A DNA stretch of 64,000 nucleotides from Niabella aurantiaca DSM 17617 (GCF_000374125.1 NZ_KB893625.1:1-64000); one strand, 5' to 3'. Numbered from the stretch's first letter, positions 17,651 through 26,447 are shown. Numbers and translations: made by a program. Notes: generated from the letters alone by a model not told the origin.

Positions 17651-18364
17651 ATGAATAAGAAAATACTGAATATACTGATCCTTTTGGCGGTTTGCGTTAC
17701 TGCGGTAACTTCCTGCACAAAAGATTCCAAAGGTGTGTCTTTTATGACGACCTATGCAGATATGACCATGAACGGGCCCAGCACGCTCTTCTGGGAGTTG
17801 GGAGAGGCTTTTGTTGACCCGGGTTGCGAGGCAAAAGAAGGCGAAACAGATCTTACCAGCCAGATCGCGGCCAAGTCGAATGTAGATGCTACAAAGGGCG
17901 GAATTTATAACATTACCTATTCTGTGAACAACAGCGATGGGTACCCCGCTTCCGTAAGCCGTACCGTTATTGTGTATGAGAAAAGCGCTCCTTTGAATGG
18001 GTATTATGATTCTAAAATAGACCGCGACAACGCCGGGGTAAAATCAAGCAGAGGACCCTTCAGCGTGTTGGTGTTTGGGGTTGGGAATAATGAATATCAT
18101 ATTCAGGATCTGTTAGGGCGCTGGTACGACCTGGGAAATAGCTACGGCCCGGCCTATGCCGGCCCCGGGGTGATCAAACTGAAAGGGGATAACACTTTTG
18201 AGATCGTATCTGCGGAACCTTTGGCATGGGGATACCCCTGTCTTTTTACCGATGTATCTACTTATACACCGGCGACAAAAACCCTTGTTCTGCATACAAG
18301 AATGGAAGATGTTGCAACGATGCTGTTCAAAGTCACACTGAACAATCCGTCACCGATCGAATAA
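17651..18364 (+). CDS. Surface lipoprotein with Ig-like domain (DUF5011/DUF5012-like)
   Basis: A 237-residue lipoprotein (lipobox VTSC, Cys22). The mature N-terminal half looks like an Ig-like DUF5011-type domain: GPSTLFWELGEAFVDPGCEAKEGETDLTSQI followed by GIYNITYSVNNSDGYPASVSRTVIVYE. The C-terminal half (about residues 120-237) is a separate beta-rich domain I do not recognise. Third gene of the locus 2 operon, 14 bp after SusD, it probably acts as an accessory substrate-binding surface protein. The domain name is from memory of similar Bacteroides operons and is moderately certain. Confidence 0.75.
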   Translation: MNKKILNILILLAVCVTAVTSCTKDSKGVSFMTTYADMTMNGPSTLFWELGEAFVDPGCEAKEGETDLTSQIAAKSNVDATKGGIYNITYSVNNSDGYPASVSRTVIVYEKSAPLNGYYDSKIDRDNAGVKSSRGPFSVLVFGVGNNEYHIQDLLGRWYDLGNSYGPAYAGPGVIKLKGDNTFEIVSAEPLAWGYPCLFTDVSTYTPATKTLVLHTRMEDVATMLFKVTLNNPSPIE

Positions 18365-18454
18365 TGTTTTTGATAGCGGATCGCGGATGTGATCCTTAAG
18401 CATATTAGATTAGAACAGGTTCAACAGATCATTAAACACAATAAAAGCATACGA

Positions 18455-18910
18455 ATGAAAACAATATATTTTTTGGGCGCCGCGCTGATTTTGTCCCTTG
18501 CCTTTTTCTCCTGCCAGAAGAAAGTGGAAAAAGAGTATAACTGGGCTTACCCTGTTGCCGGCGACTGGACGTTAAAGGCGGCTATCGGTGACCAGGTGGT
18601 GGCCGGTCCCTTTGAAGTAAAAATCTATAACTCTTCCTTTGGTCAGGACTCCATATGGCTGGATGATTATAACGGCAACTTCTACCAGATGAAGTTCAAG
18701 GCAAAAGTGGATATGTCAAATTTGACATTTGAAACCGGGGGGTCCAAGAATGCAATAGCAGGCTATGGCATTAATGTTAAGTTAACCGAAGGTAAGGTCA
18801 TTAACAAGGACAGCATAGCATTTAAAGTGGAGTTTTCTGATGATCCCGGAACGATCTTTTCAGTCTCCGGACATCGGACCACTTCATATGATGAGTATAT
18901 GCAGGATTAG
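18455..18910 (+). CDS. Small surface lipoprotein, Lipid_bd (putative lipid-binding) family-like
   Basis: A 151-residue lipoprotein (lipobox LAFFSC, Cys20). The mature part begins YNWAYPVAGDWTLKAAIGDQ and continues as a small beta barrel-like domain (SIWLDDYNGNFYQMKFKAKVDM ... GYGINVKLTEGKVI). This resembles the lipid-binding putative hydrolase family found downstream of SusD genes together with DUF5012-type proteins. I chose the ATG at 18455 because it begins directly at the signal peptide; the frame is open for 22 codons before it. Last gene of the locus 2 operon, followed by a terminator. Confidence 0.75.
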   Translation: MKTIYFLGAALILSLAFFSCQKKVEKEYNWAYPVAGDWTLKAAIGDQVVAGPFEVKIYNSSFGQDSIWLDDYNGNFYQMKFKAKVDMSNLTFETGGSKNAIAGYGINVKLTEGKVINKDSIAFKVEFSDDPGTIFSVSGHRTTSYDEYMQD

Positions 18911-18970
18911 CAGGATCGATATCTTTTCGAATGCCGGATAACCATAAGGTTACCGGATAATAAAAATAGG

Positions 18971-19004
18971 AGAAGGCTGTACCAGGTACCCGGTACAGCC
19001 TTCT
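18971..19004 (+). terminator. Rho-independent terminator after locus 2
   Basis: A perfect 13-bp stem, AGAAGGCTGTACC with GGTACAGCCTTCT, around an 8-nt loop, ending in TTTT. It lies 60 bp after the last gene of the locus 2 operon. Confidence 0.88.
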
Positions 19005-19090
19005 TTTGCGGATGTCTTTCCCCTTCCCATAGGGCAAAGGGCAGCGATCTGTTTTATAATAGACCGGTGTTTATTTTAAAATATGTTTTT

Positions 19091-19112
19091 ACAACGAACC
19101 GGGGTTCGTTGT
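19091..19112. repeat. Perfect palindrome 1 of 3
   Basis: Arms ACAACGAACC and GGTTCGTTGT with a 2-bp GG centre. The same centre is found in the palindrome at 37617-37646. Confidence 0.85.
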
Positions 19113-19118
19113 TGGTAG

Positions 19119-19140
19119 AAGAGGCGAGGCCTTGCCTCTT
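19119..19140. repeat. Perfect inverted repeat 2 of 3
   Basis: Arms AAGAGGC and GCCTCTT around an 8-nt loop that is itself nearly palindromic (GAGGCCTT). It begins 6 bp after palindrome 1. Confidence 0.8.
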
Positions 19141-19155
19141 GCCCTTTGCGTATAT

Positions 19156-19179
19156 TTTTTACAAGCAGGCTTGTAAAAA
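19156..19179. repeat. Perfect palindrome 3 of 3
   Basis: Arms TTTTTACAAGC and GCTTGTAAAAA with a 2-bp AG centre. It begins 15 bp after repeat 2. Confidence 0.85.
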
Positions 19180-20032
19180 GGCCATCTGCCTGTATATATA
19201 AACAACTCCGGAATTGATTCGGGGTTAAAAGCATGCGATAGTGTGGTGCGTTCCATGGGCACGGTGCATTTTCCGCGTGAAGATCGAATGTATAATGTGT
19301 TATCAGCTTCACTTTTCGCTGCCAATGACAAAGGATATGAGCCGCTGCCAATCCATCAGGCTCCTTTCTTTTCTTTACACCTTGTGCAGGTCTGCAGCAA
19401 GGCAATGTGGAGAAGCGGATCTGTGCAGTTCCGTTACTTGCCTGCTTTTACGGTTGACCATTAAATTCTTAAAACTAACTTGAAGCATATGCGATAGCTA
19501 TCAGGATTTGCTCTGCTTTTCGTCCCCGATTGATCGGGAGAAAAGTGAAAAAGAAAGGCAGCGGCAGACCTTGAAATATTCCGATCTATCGAAATTGTTT
19601 GTCATTGCCGCATTCATTAGGCCCTATAAAAAACTATCCTGGCGGCTATGATGTCCTTTTCATTGTTAGCAGGGTCATATCCCGGAGTCGCATTGTGTAA
19701 CAGACCCGTAACGGCCTGCCGGAGGTCCCATGATCAGCGGTTACTGCCATTCCCCACAGACCCATCGGGGCGCCTTCGATTCTTCAAAATAGGAGTTGTC
19801 CTGTTTTTTTCTTCATTTAAGGACAAAAATGCTTTGTCCTCTTATAAAAAAACATCATTTGTAAATTATTAATAAACAAACAATTGTTAGTATTAATATT
19901 AGAAATTATTCATTATTATTAACTTTTTTTTGATAATATTTTTTATAAGTGATAACTTGTTAGTGTTTTTTTAAAAAATGATCGGAACGAGATCGGTTGC
20001 GCTTTAATTATTTCTTAACAAAAACACATTAC

Positions 20033-23000
20033 ATGAGAAGGTTTTTACTTTTAATTACGTTGCTGCTTGCCGGCAACTTTTTGCTTTTAGCACAAACAAA
20101 GACAATAACCGGTACGGTTAAGGATGAAACGGGAAACCCTGTCCCTTTTGCCACGATTGCGGAGAAAGGAACAAAGAGCGCCGTATCGGCAAATGCTGAA
20201 GGTAATTTCAGTATCCGCGTGGGAGCAGGGGCTACACTCGAAGTTTCCGCTACCGGTTTTCAAACACAAACCGTAACAGCATCCCAGTCCCCGGTGGAGG
20301 TTACCCTGGCAGCGGGAGAGGGGCAGCTGATCGAAGAAGTGGTGGTCACTGCCCTGGGCATATCCCGCGAAAAAAAGGCGTTGGGTTATTCTTCACAGCA
20401 AATCGACGGTGCGGCCGTTAATGCCCGGCCTACCAATAACTTTTTAAATAACCTGTCTGGCCGCATTGCCGGTCTGGATATTAAGACGAACTCGAATTTC
20501 GGAGGTTCAACCAATATTGTGTTGCGGGGGATAAAAAGTATCTCCTATAATAACCAGGCTTTGATCGTGGTGGATGGTGTGCCTATCGCGAATACAAACC
20601 TGAATCTCCGGGATGCTGCCAGGGGAAGGGATGGAGTGGATTTTGGTAACTCCGCTTCCGATATTGATCCCAATAATATAGAGTCGATCAATGTATTGAA
20701 GGGCGCGGCAGCCACGGCACTTTACGGCAGCCAGGCCTCTAATGGCGCATTGATCATCACCACTAAGAAGGGAAAGAAGAATCAACGGCTTGGAGTCACG
20801 CTGAACACTACGTTCTCCGTGGGGGCTATTGACAAAACAACATTCCCCACTTACCAAAAAGAATATGGCGAAGGATACGGTCCCGTATTCAGAAATGTTG
20901 ATGTGGACCAGGATGGAACTGTTGACAAGCTGGTACGCACAGGTGATGATGCCTCCTATGGTCCCCGGTTTGATCCCGGCTTAATGGTATATCAATGGAA
21001 TGCTTTTGCCCCCGGTAATCCGAACTTTGGAAAACCAACGCCCTGGGTAGCCGCTGCAAATGACCCCAGCACGTTCTTTGAAAAAGCGCTTACGGCTGTT
21101 AACAGCGTCAACTTCAACGGCGGCGGTGATAACGCCACCTATAACTTTACCTACACCAACCATTATGAAACAGGCGTCATGCCCAACAGCCGTTTAACAA
21201 AGAACATGCTGAACGGTAATTTTTCCAGGGATTTTGGAAAAGGATTTAAGACTACGGCGTTTGCTACTTTTTTAGATCAGTCTGCTACCGGCAGGAATAG
21301 TGTCGGCTACGGAGACAATATCTTGACCGGTTTCCGGCAATGGTGGCCTATGAATGTGGATATAAAAGAACTGAAACAGGAGTATATGCGGGATCATGAG
21401 AATTTGACCTGGAACATGACTTCACCTCAAACGGGCAATCTGGTACCCGCCTTCTGGAACAATCCCTATTGGGACCGTTATGAAAATTATCCTACAGACG
21501 ACAGAACAAGGGTATTGACCGGGGCCAATCTGAGTTGGGACATAACCCCCGATTTTAACATCCTGGGCCGTGTAACCATTGACTACTCTACCAGCAAACA
21601 GGAGATCCGGAAAGCAGTGGGCAGCCATTCCGAAGAGTTTGGAGTGGCGCAGGCGCCTGCCGGAGAGAGCTCCGGCTACTGGTTGTTTACCAATAAATTT
21701 TTACAGCAGACCTATGACCTGATCGGGACCTACGACTGGCAGATCAGCAATGATTTCAACGCCAATTTCTTACTGGGCGGAACATTTGTAAAATCCCACC
21801 AGGAAGATTTTGAAGCTTCTACAACCGGAGGGCTGGTCATACCGAAATTGTATACCCTGGGTAACTCTGTGGGCTATTTCCCGCCCATACAGGGAGATGT
21901 TACCCTGGAAAAAACGGGCTATTATGCGCAGGCCTCTGCCGACTTCAAAAAAACATTGTTCCTTGAAGGAACGGTAAGGAGGGACGAGTCAACGGCCCTG
22001 CCGGAAAATAACCGGGCGTATTTTTATTTTTCGCTGGGTTCCAGCTTTGTGTTCTCGGAATTGCTTAAGAAAAACGGAACGGCTGATTGGCTCGATTTTT
22101 CGAAGCTGCGTTTGAGCTATGCCGGCGTGGGGAACGATCTGCCCCCCGGCCTTCCGGGATTTAAAGTGAACAATGGCCTTATAGGCGGTTACCCGATGGC
22201 GGATAACAGTACCACTTATGTCGATTTTGAATCCTTAAAACCGGAAAGGCAGAAAAGTATAGAAGTAGGCCTGGAAGCCACGATGCTGAAAAAGAGAATT
22301 ACACTGGATCTTTCCCTTTATAAAACAAATACACAAGATCTGTTGTTCAGCGTTCCCCAGTCCACGTCCACGGGGTACTCTTTTTCATTGGTGAATGCGG
22401 GAGAAACAGAGAACCGGGGGATCGAAATAGCGTTGGGGGTAACGCCTGTGAGGAACGAGAACTTTGAATGGAAAATGAACATCAACTGGGCAAAGAACCA
22501 GAACAAGGTGGTCGCATTGAACGAAGGCCGGGAAAACCTGCAGCTGGCCAACTTCCAGATGACCTCATTGAATGCAACAGTAGGCCAGCCCTATGGTACA
22601 TTCCGGGGAACTGATTATGTGTACAAAGATGGCAAGCCGGTAGTGGATGAAGACGGGATCTATTTACAGGCGCAGGACCAGATCCTCGGCAATATTCAGC
22701 CTAAATGGATCGGCGGTGTTTACAACAAGCTGCAGTATAAAAACCTGTCATTAGGATTCCTCGTTGATATGAAGCACGGGGGCAGTATATTTTCCCTTGA
22801 TCAGGCATACGGTCAGTCTACCGGTCTTTATCCCAATACGGTTGGTTTGAATGATCTGGGGAACCCGGTTCGCGCCTCCCTGGATGATGGCGGCGGAATT
22901 ATTTTACCGGGTGTTAAGGAAGACGGATCGCCCAATGATGTGCGTGTAGATGCAAGTGCATACGGGGTTTTCGGCGGCGATGGCGCCTATCCGAATAAAG

Positions 23001-23260
23001 CCTTTATATACGATGCGTCCTATGTAAAACTAAGGGAAGCCAATATTTCCTATACGCTTCCCGCCCAACTGTTTAAAAGCGGAAGTTTTGTAAAAGGGGC
23101 CACCATCGGCCTGGTAGGGAACAATTTATGGATCATTCATAAAAATGTGCCCTATGCAGATCCTGAGGCGGGTACTTCCTCGGGAAATATTCAGGGCTAT
23201 CAGAGCGGGGTAATGCCTGCTACCCGGGTTTTTTCATTCAACGCTAAATTGAACTTTTAA
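20033..23260 (+). CDS. SusC/RagA-type TonB-linked outer-membrane channel (locus 3)
   Basis: A 1,075-residue SusC-family receptor: signal peptide ending near NFLLLAQ (residue 21), carboxypeptidase D-like domain (TITGTVKDETGNPVPFATI), TonB box/plug start IEEVVVTALGISREKKALGY (100-119), QALIVVDGVPI and ATALYGSQASNGALIITTKKG in the plug, barrel end SFNAKLNF. Residues 22-59 match residues 21-58 of the locus 2 SusC in 31 of 38 positions, whereas the barrels differ, suggesting duplication followed by divergence of the substrate part. I chose the ATG at 20033; the upstream TTG at 19997 would add 12 residues before the signal peptide. There is no STN domain. Confidence 0.95.
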   Translation: MRRFLLLITLLLAGNFLLLAQTKTITGTVKDETGNPVPFATIAEKGTKSAVSANAEGNFSIRVGAGATLEVSATGFQTQTVTASQSPVEVTLAAGEGQLIEEVVVTALGISREKKALGYSSQQIDGAAVNARPTNNFLNNLSGRIAGLDIKTNSNFGGSTNIVLRGIKSISYNNQALIVVDGVPIANTNLNLRDAARGRDGVDFGNSASDIDPNNIESINVLKGAAATALYGSQASNGALIITTKKGKKNQRLGVTLNTTFSVGAIDKTTFPTYQKEYGEGYGPVFRNVDVDQDGTVDKLVRTGDDASYGPRFDPGLMVYQWNAFAPGNPNFGKPTPWVAAANDPSTFFEKALTAVNSVNFNGGGDNATYNFTYTNHYETGVMPNSRLTKNMLNGNFSRDFGKGFKTTAFATFLDQSATGRNSVGYGDNILTGFRQWWPMNVDIKELKQEYMRDHENLTWNMTSPQTGNLVPAFWNNPYWDRYENYPTDDRTRVLTGANLSWDITPDFNILGRVTIDYSTSKQEIRKAVGSHSEEFGVAQAPAGESSGYWLFTNKFLQQTYDLIGTYDWQISNDFNANFLLGGTFVKSHQEDFEASTTGGLVIPKLYTLGNSVGYFPPIQGDVTLEKTGYYAQASADFKKTLFLEGTVRRDESTALPENNRAYFYFSLGSSFVFSELLKKNGTADWLDFSKLRLSYAGVGNDLPPGLPGFKVNNGLIGGYPMADNSTTYVDFESLKPERQKSIEVGLEATMLKKRITLDLSLYKTNTQDLLFSVPQSTSTGYSFSLVNAGETENRGIEIALGVTPVRNENFEWKMNINWAKNQNKVVALNEGRENLQLANFQMTSLNATVGQPYGTFRGTDYVYKDGKPVVDEDGIYLQAQDQILGNIQPKWIGGVYNKLQYKNLSLGFLVDMKHGGSIFSLDQAYGQSTGLYPNTVGLNDLGNPVRASLDDGGGIILPGVKEDGSPNDVRVDASAYGVFGGDGAYPNKAFIYDASYVKLREANISYTLPAQLFKSGSFVKGATIGLVGNNLWIIHKNVPYADPEAGTSSGNIQGYQSGVMPATRVFSFNAKLNF

Positions 23261-23271
23261 ATCAGAAAAAA

Positions 23272-24753
23272 ATGCAATCCATAAATAATAAACTCATTGC
23301 CGCAGTGCTTGCCACCATTTTAGTTGCCGGGTCGGGATGCGTGAAAGACAGGGCAGGATTTAACGATGACCATGATAAACCTTACCAGGTGGCTCCGTCC
23401 CTGCTCCTGACCAACGCACAAAAGGAGCTGGCAGACCAGGTAACAACGCCCGACGTAAACCTGAATGTATTTCGTTTTTTTCAGCATTACTGGACCATGA
23501 CCACTTATTTTACTGATGCCCAGTTTGATTTTGCCGGAACAAGGCGGGTGCCGGATAATCACTGGACCGCGTTGTACGCAAGGGTGATCGGCAATCTGCA
23601 ATCTGCCAGGGAGGCGGTGCAGGCAGAGGCAAAGCCGGCGGCCACTTCGCAGGAAGATTGGGACAAGCAGCAGGCCAATAAAATGGCGATCCTGGATATG
23701 CTGCAGGTATATGCTTTCCAGATCCTTGTGGATTCTTTCGGAGATGTCCCTTATTCAGAGGCTGCAGATGCGGGTGTGGTGCTGCCAAAATATGATGATG
23801 ATGCGGCTATATATCCCCAATTAATTGAGCGGCTAAAGGCAGATCTGGGCCAGTTAGATCCTTCCGCTCCGTCATTTGGTGCACAGGAAGAATATATGCT
23901 GGGAGGGGATGTGGACAAATGGAAGCTGTTTGGAAATTCGTTGCTGCTTAAAATTGGAATAAATCTTTCTGATGTGGATGCTGGTTTGGCTAAGTCGGCT
24001 GTGGAAGCGGCAGTTACCGGGGGCGTCATTACACAGAACACGCAGAATGTTTCGTTTAAGTACACGGCTTTATCTCCGAATTTCAACCCGGTGCATGCAA
24101 ATGTGATCGCCAGCGGCAGGAACGATTATATTATCGAAAAAACGATTGTTGATATGATGAACGGGTTGGCGGATCCAAGGCGGGCCGTTTATTTTACCCG
24201 GGTGGGCGGCGCGTACGTGGGCGCCGTATTGGGGGATGACGAGCAGGCATATGAAGATTTTTCACACGTGGGCGACCGGTTTGTAGCACCGGACGATCCG
24301 GGTTATTTGTTTGATGCTGCTGAAGTGAATTTTTATTTGGCAGAAGCGGCTGCCCGCGGCTTTTCGGTTGGAGGGTCGGCAGTGAATTATTACAATGCGG
24401 CGATCCGGGCTTCCTTTGGACAGCTTGGGCTAAGCGATGCGGATGCCACACTTTACCTGGCCAAACCTGCGGTTGCTTATGCTACGGCGCAAGGCGATTG
24501 GAAGGCCAAAATAGGACGGCAGGCATATATTGCAATGTTTAACCGTGGATTTGAATCCTGGAATTTTTACCGGCGGCTGGATTACCCGGTAATGACCGCG
24601 CCGCTGGCTGTGCCGGCGGCTGACGGCAAAGTGCCCGTGCGGCTTACATACCCGATCAATGAGCAAACCGTTAACGGGGCCAATTGGCGGGCAGCGTCCG
24701 AAGCGATCGGTGGAGATAAGTTGACGACCCGGGTTTTTTGGGATAAAAATTAA
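23272..24753 (+). CDS. SusD/RagB-like surface lipoprotein (SusD_2 type, locus 3)
   Basis: A 493-residue lipoprotein with lipobox VAGSGC (Cys23). The order of motifs is as in the locus 2 SusD: APSLLLTNAQKELADQ near the start, MAILDMLQVYAFQILVDSFGDVPYSEA in the middle, then YMLGGDVDKWKLFGNSLLLKIGINL and NFYLAEAAARGF. It lies 11 bp after SusC and is certainly cotranscribed with it. No further accessory genes follow, unlike locus 2. Confidence 0.93.
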   Translation: MQSINNKLIAAVLATILVAGSGCVKDRAGFNDDHDKPYQVAPSLLLTNAQKELADQVTTPDVNLNVFRFFQHYWTMTTYFTDAQFDFAGTRRVPDNHWTALYARVIGNLQSAREAVQAEAKPAATSQEDWDKQQANKMAILDMLQVYAFQILVDSFGDVPYSEAADAGVVLPKYDDDAAIYPQLIERLKADLGQLDPSAPSFGAQEEYMLGGDVDKWKLFGNSLLLKIGINLSDVDAGLAKSAVEAAVTGGVITQNTQNVSFKYTALSPNFNPVHANVIASGRNDYIIEKTIVDMMNGLADPRRAVYFTRVGGAYVGAVLGDDEQAYEDFSHVGDRFVAPDDPGYLFDAAEVNFYLAEAAARGFSVGGSAVNYYNAAIRASFGQLGLSDADATLYLAKPAVAYATAQGDWKAKIGRQAYIAMFNRGFESWNFYRRLDYPVMTAPLAVPAADGKVPVRLTYPINEQTVNGANWRAASEAIGGDKLTTRVFWDKN

Positions 24754-25122
24754 CAGCATCCTTATAGGCGTCAAGGATCTTTGCCATCCGGTCATCTGTT
24801 GAATCAACCTCCGATCTTCTTTCCTGCAGGAATTGCAGCTTCTGCCGCAGCAGTTCGCTGCATTTTCTCCGCTATCTTTTGTTTATCAACGCCACGGGTA
24901 GCGGCGGCGCTTTCCTTTTTCCTGTGCAGCGAACAGGGTCTTCTCAAGGCCCCAGGTTTCATCTCGACAGCACCCGGTAAGCTCCGGCGGCCTTTTTCTT
25001 CCAGGGCGATCGGGTTGTGCGATACTCCAGGTAACAGGGGCAGCTCCCGCAGGCTTAGCTGTGTTTATTGTCGGAATGTTTTCATTATAAAGCATTTAGC
25101 AGGTTGAATAAGGGTCTACACA

Positions 25123-25215
25123 GTTTACACAGGCGATGTTTACAGCGCCATTGTAAACAAATCGACTGTAAACGAATTCGTTTACAGTGGCGTAATTCTC
25201 TGTGGATTTGTAAAC
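25123..25215. promoter_or_regulatory. Cluster of six GTTTACA/TGTAAAC half-sites
   Basis: GTTTACA starts at 25123, 25138 and 25180; TGTAAAC starts at 25152, 25167 and 25209. The first five are 13-15 bp apart. The copies at 25167 and 25180 form the 24-bp perfect palindrome listed separately. In RNA the arm at 25180-25192 could also pair with 25146-25158 over 13 bp including one G-U. It could be an operator array or a switching hairpin; neither is shown. Confidence 0.5.
25165..25188. repeat. 24-bp perfect palindrome centred on GAATTC
   Basis: The left arm is ACTGTAAACGAA and the right arm is its exact reverse complement, with no spacer. Perfect palindromes of this length are rare in random sequence. 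Confidence 0.9.
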
Positions 25216-25311
25216 AAAATGAAGCGGTGTTCATTCCGGGTCCCTTTCAGGATACCCGGAAAAGAAAATGAACATTGACTCCGGGTGCATACCGAATTGT
25301 CGTTGCAATGC

Positions 25312-25364
25312 AACTTGTTTCAGCATCTATGCATATTGTCGTTCGATAGAGGGCGAAACAAGTT
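25312..25364. repeat. 10-bp inverted repeat
   Basis: AACTTGTTTC (25312-25321) and GAAACAAGTT (25355-25364), 33 bp apart. The loop contains ATTGTCGTT, which also occurs just upstream of the left arm. Confidence 0.75.
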
Positions 25365-25523
25365 CAGAATGAACCATAGGAGTGAGTGTTATCACCTTAT
25401 TGATTTTGCTATGCAAATGAAGTAGTCGGGGGAGACATTGTGTTTATGGGAGTGCTGCAATTTGGAATGCGCCCGGCTTTGATGCAAGCCCTTTTTTGTT
25501 ACCTTCGTTTCAAATGCATTAAA

Positions 25524-25832
25524 ATGAGCGAGCAGCAACCCAATCAGTTAAATATAGAGATCTCTGAAGAAGTGGCGGAAGGTACGTATGCCAACCTGGC
25601 CATCATCACCCATTCGATGGCGGAATTTGTGATCGATTTTGTAAATGTAATGCCTGGAACACCCAAGAGCAAAGTAAAGGCGAGGATCATTTTCACCCCG
25701 CAGCACGCAAAACGCTTTATGAAGGCCCTGATCGAAAATGTTGAAAAATTTGAGGCCACACAAGGCGACATCAAAGACCTGGATGAGGTGCAATTACCCG
25801 TTAATTTTGGCGGACCCACGGCTCAGGCGTAG
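25524..25832 (+). CDS. DUF3467 family protein
   Basis: A 102-residue cytoplasmic protein of the DUF3467 family: QLNIEISEEVAEGTYANLAIITHSMAEFVIDFVNVMPG followed by ARIIFTPQHAKRFMKALIENVEKFE. These conserved proteins are of unknown function. I chose the ATG at 25524 (MSEQQPNQ), which gives the usual family length; the 28 codons before it look like untranslated leader. TACCTTCG at about 25500 with TTTG 18 bp further upstream is a plausible promoter with one mismatch to consensus. Confidence 0.9.
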   Translation: MSEQQPNQLNIEISEEVAEGTYANLAIITHSMAEFVIDFVNVMPGTPKSKVKARIIFTPQHAKRFMKALIENVEKFEATQGDIKDLDEVQLPVNFGGPTAQA

Positions 25833-26001
25833 CCTTTCGTTTCATATAGAAGTTTAAAGCGTCGGGTTGGCTTTCTTTGCTAACAGATCGCAGGATGTAT
25901 GCCCTGCTGAAAATATATATCCGGGGTGCATTAAGCCTGAAAACCGATCTTGCCCTTTAAATTGTTAGACCGGCAAGCGGCCATCAGGTATCAAAACGCC
26001 A

Positions 26002-26406
26002 TTAACGTGAGGTGTTAAACCGGGAGCTTCTTTTCCTGCGATTGGTACCGGTTTCATAATCCGGCAGCGGGGGATCCGGTTGTTGTTTGATCCAGATCGC
26101 AGCGCTCCGGGTCATTTTTGGATTCTCTTTTAAGGTTACGGTCACGGATACTTTTTTTACAGAAGGTTCGCCGGGCAATACCAGGCTGTTGCCTTCAAAC
26201 TTGCCATAATCGGATGTGAATTTAAGCTCTTTTTCCGTTAGCGGCCGCCAGCTGCTGTCGCTCATTCTCCCGTCTACGTTGATGTAATTGTGCGTGCCCT
26301 TTTTCAGACTGTCGGTGTACAGGTGTAAATGGATGCTTTCTACCCGTTGCGCATTCAGGGCCTGTACAGATAAAACCAGTAAAAGAATGATGCCGGTCTT
26401 TTTCAT
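26002..26406 (-). CDS. Small secreted protein of unknown function
   Basis: A 134-residue protein with a Sec signal peptide (MKKTGIILLLVLSVQALNAQ) and a short beta-rich mature part: HLHLYTDSLKKGTHNYINVDG, LPGEPSVKKVSVTVTLKENP, ending in an Arg-rich tail (TNRRKRSSRFNTSR). I do not recognise the family; the region around KVSVTVTLKENP could be an Ig-like strand pair. It lies 41 bp downstream of the ankyrin gene on the same strand and is probably cotranscribed. I chose the ATG at 26406, at the signal peptide, rather than the longer frame from 26445. Confidence 0.7.
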   Translation of the reverse strand: MKKTGIILLLVLSVQALNAQRVESIHLHLYTDSLKKGTHNYINVDGRMSDSSWRPLTEKELKFTSDYGKFEGNSLVLPGEPSVKKVSVTVTLKENPKMTRSAAIWIKQQPDPPLPDYETGTNRRKRSSRFNTSR

Positions 26407-26447
26407 CTTTTGAAAAATTTTTACTCTTCCTGAAGACGAGGGCACTA

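Larger units (their letters stand above)
19005..20032. other. 1-kb intergenic region between loci 2 and 3
   Basis: No credible gene. From left to right it holds three consecutive palindromes (19091-19179), about 600 bp without recognisable content, an inverted repeat AGGACAAA/TTTGTCCT near 19818-19838, and a very AT-rich stretch (about 19850-19980) just before SusC. The latter includes GTTAGTGTTTTT near 19959, similar to words upstream of SusC in loci 1 and 2. Confidence 0.6.
24754..25523. other. 770-bp intergenic region rich in inverted repeats
   Basis: No credible gene; short open frames on both strands lack start context and recognisable motifs. The left part (24754-25110) shows nothing clear. 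The right part contains the GTTTACA/TGTAAAC cluster (25123-25215), an 8-bp stem TTCCGGGT/ACCCGGAA (25234-25261) and a 10-bp inverted repeat AACTTGTTTC/GAAACAAGTT (25312-25364). No obvious terminator directly follows the SusD stop. Confidence 0.6.

Noticed and set aside
19243-19872. Small frames in the 1-kb gap between loci 2 and 3
   Set aside because: Several overlapping frames in different phases without motifs; the region is better described by palindromes and AT-rich promoter DNA.
24781-25107. 108-codon frame and an antisense frame ending AAIPAGKKIGG after SusD locus 3
   Set aside because: No ribosome-binding site, promoter or known motif; considered chance or very decayed sequence.
25165-25188. 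Palindrome as a rho-independent terminator of locus 3
   Set aside because: No T-run follows, it lies over 400 bp after the SusD stop, and the stem is not G+C-rich.
25195-25215. TGTGGATTT next to a TGTAAAC site as a DnaA box/origin
   Set aside because: Only one imperfect DnaA-box-like word, no dnaA or other origin genes.
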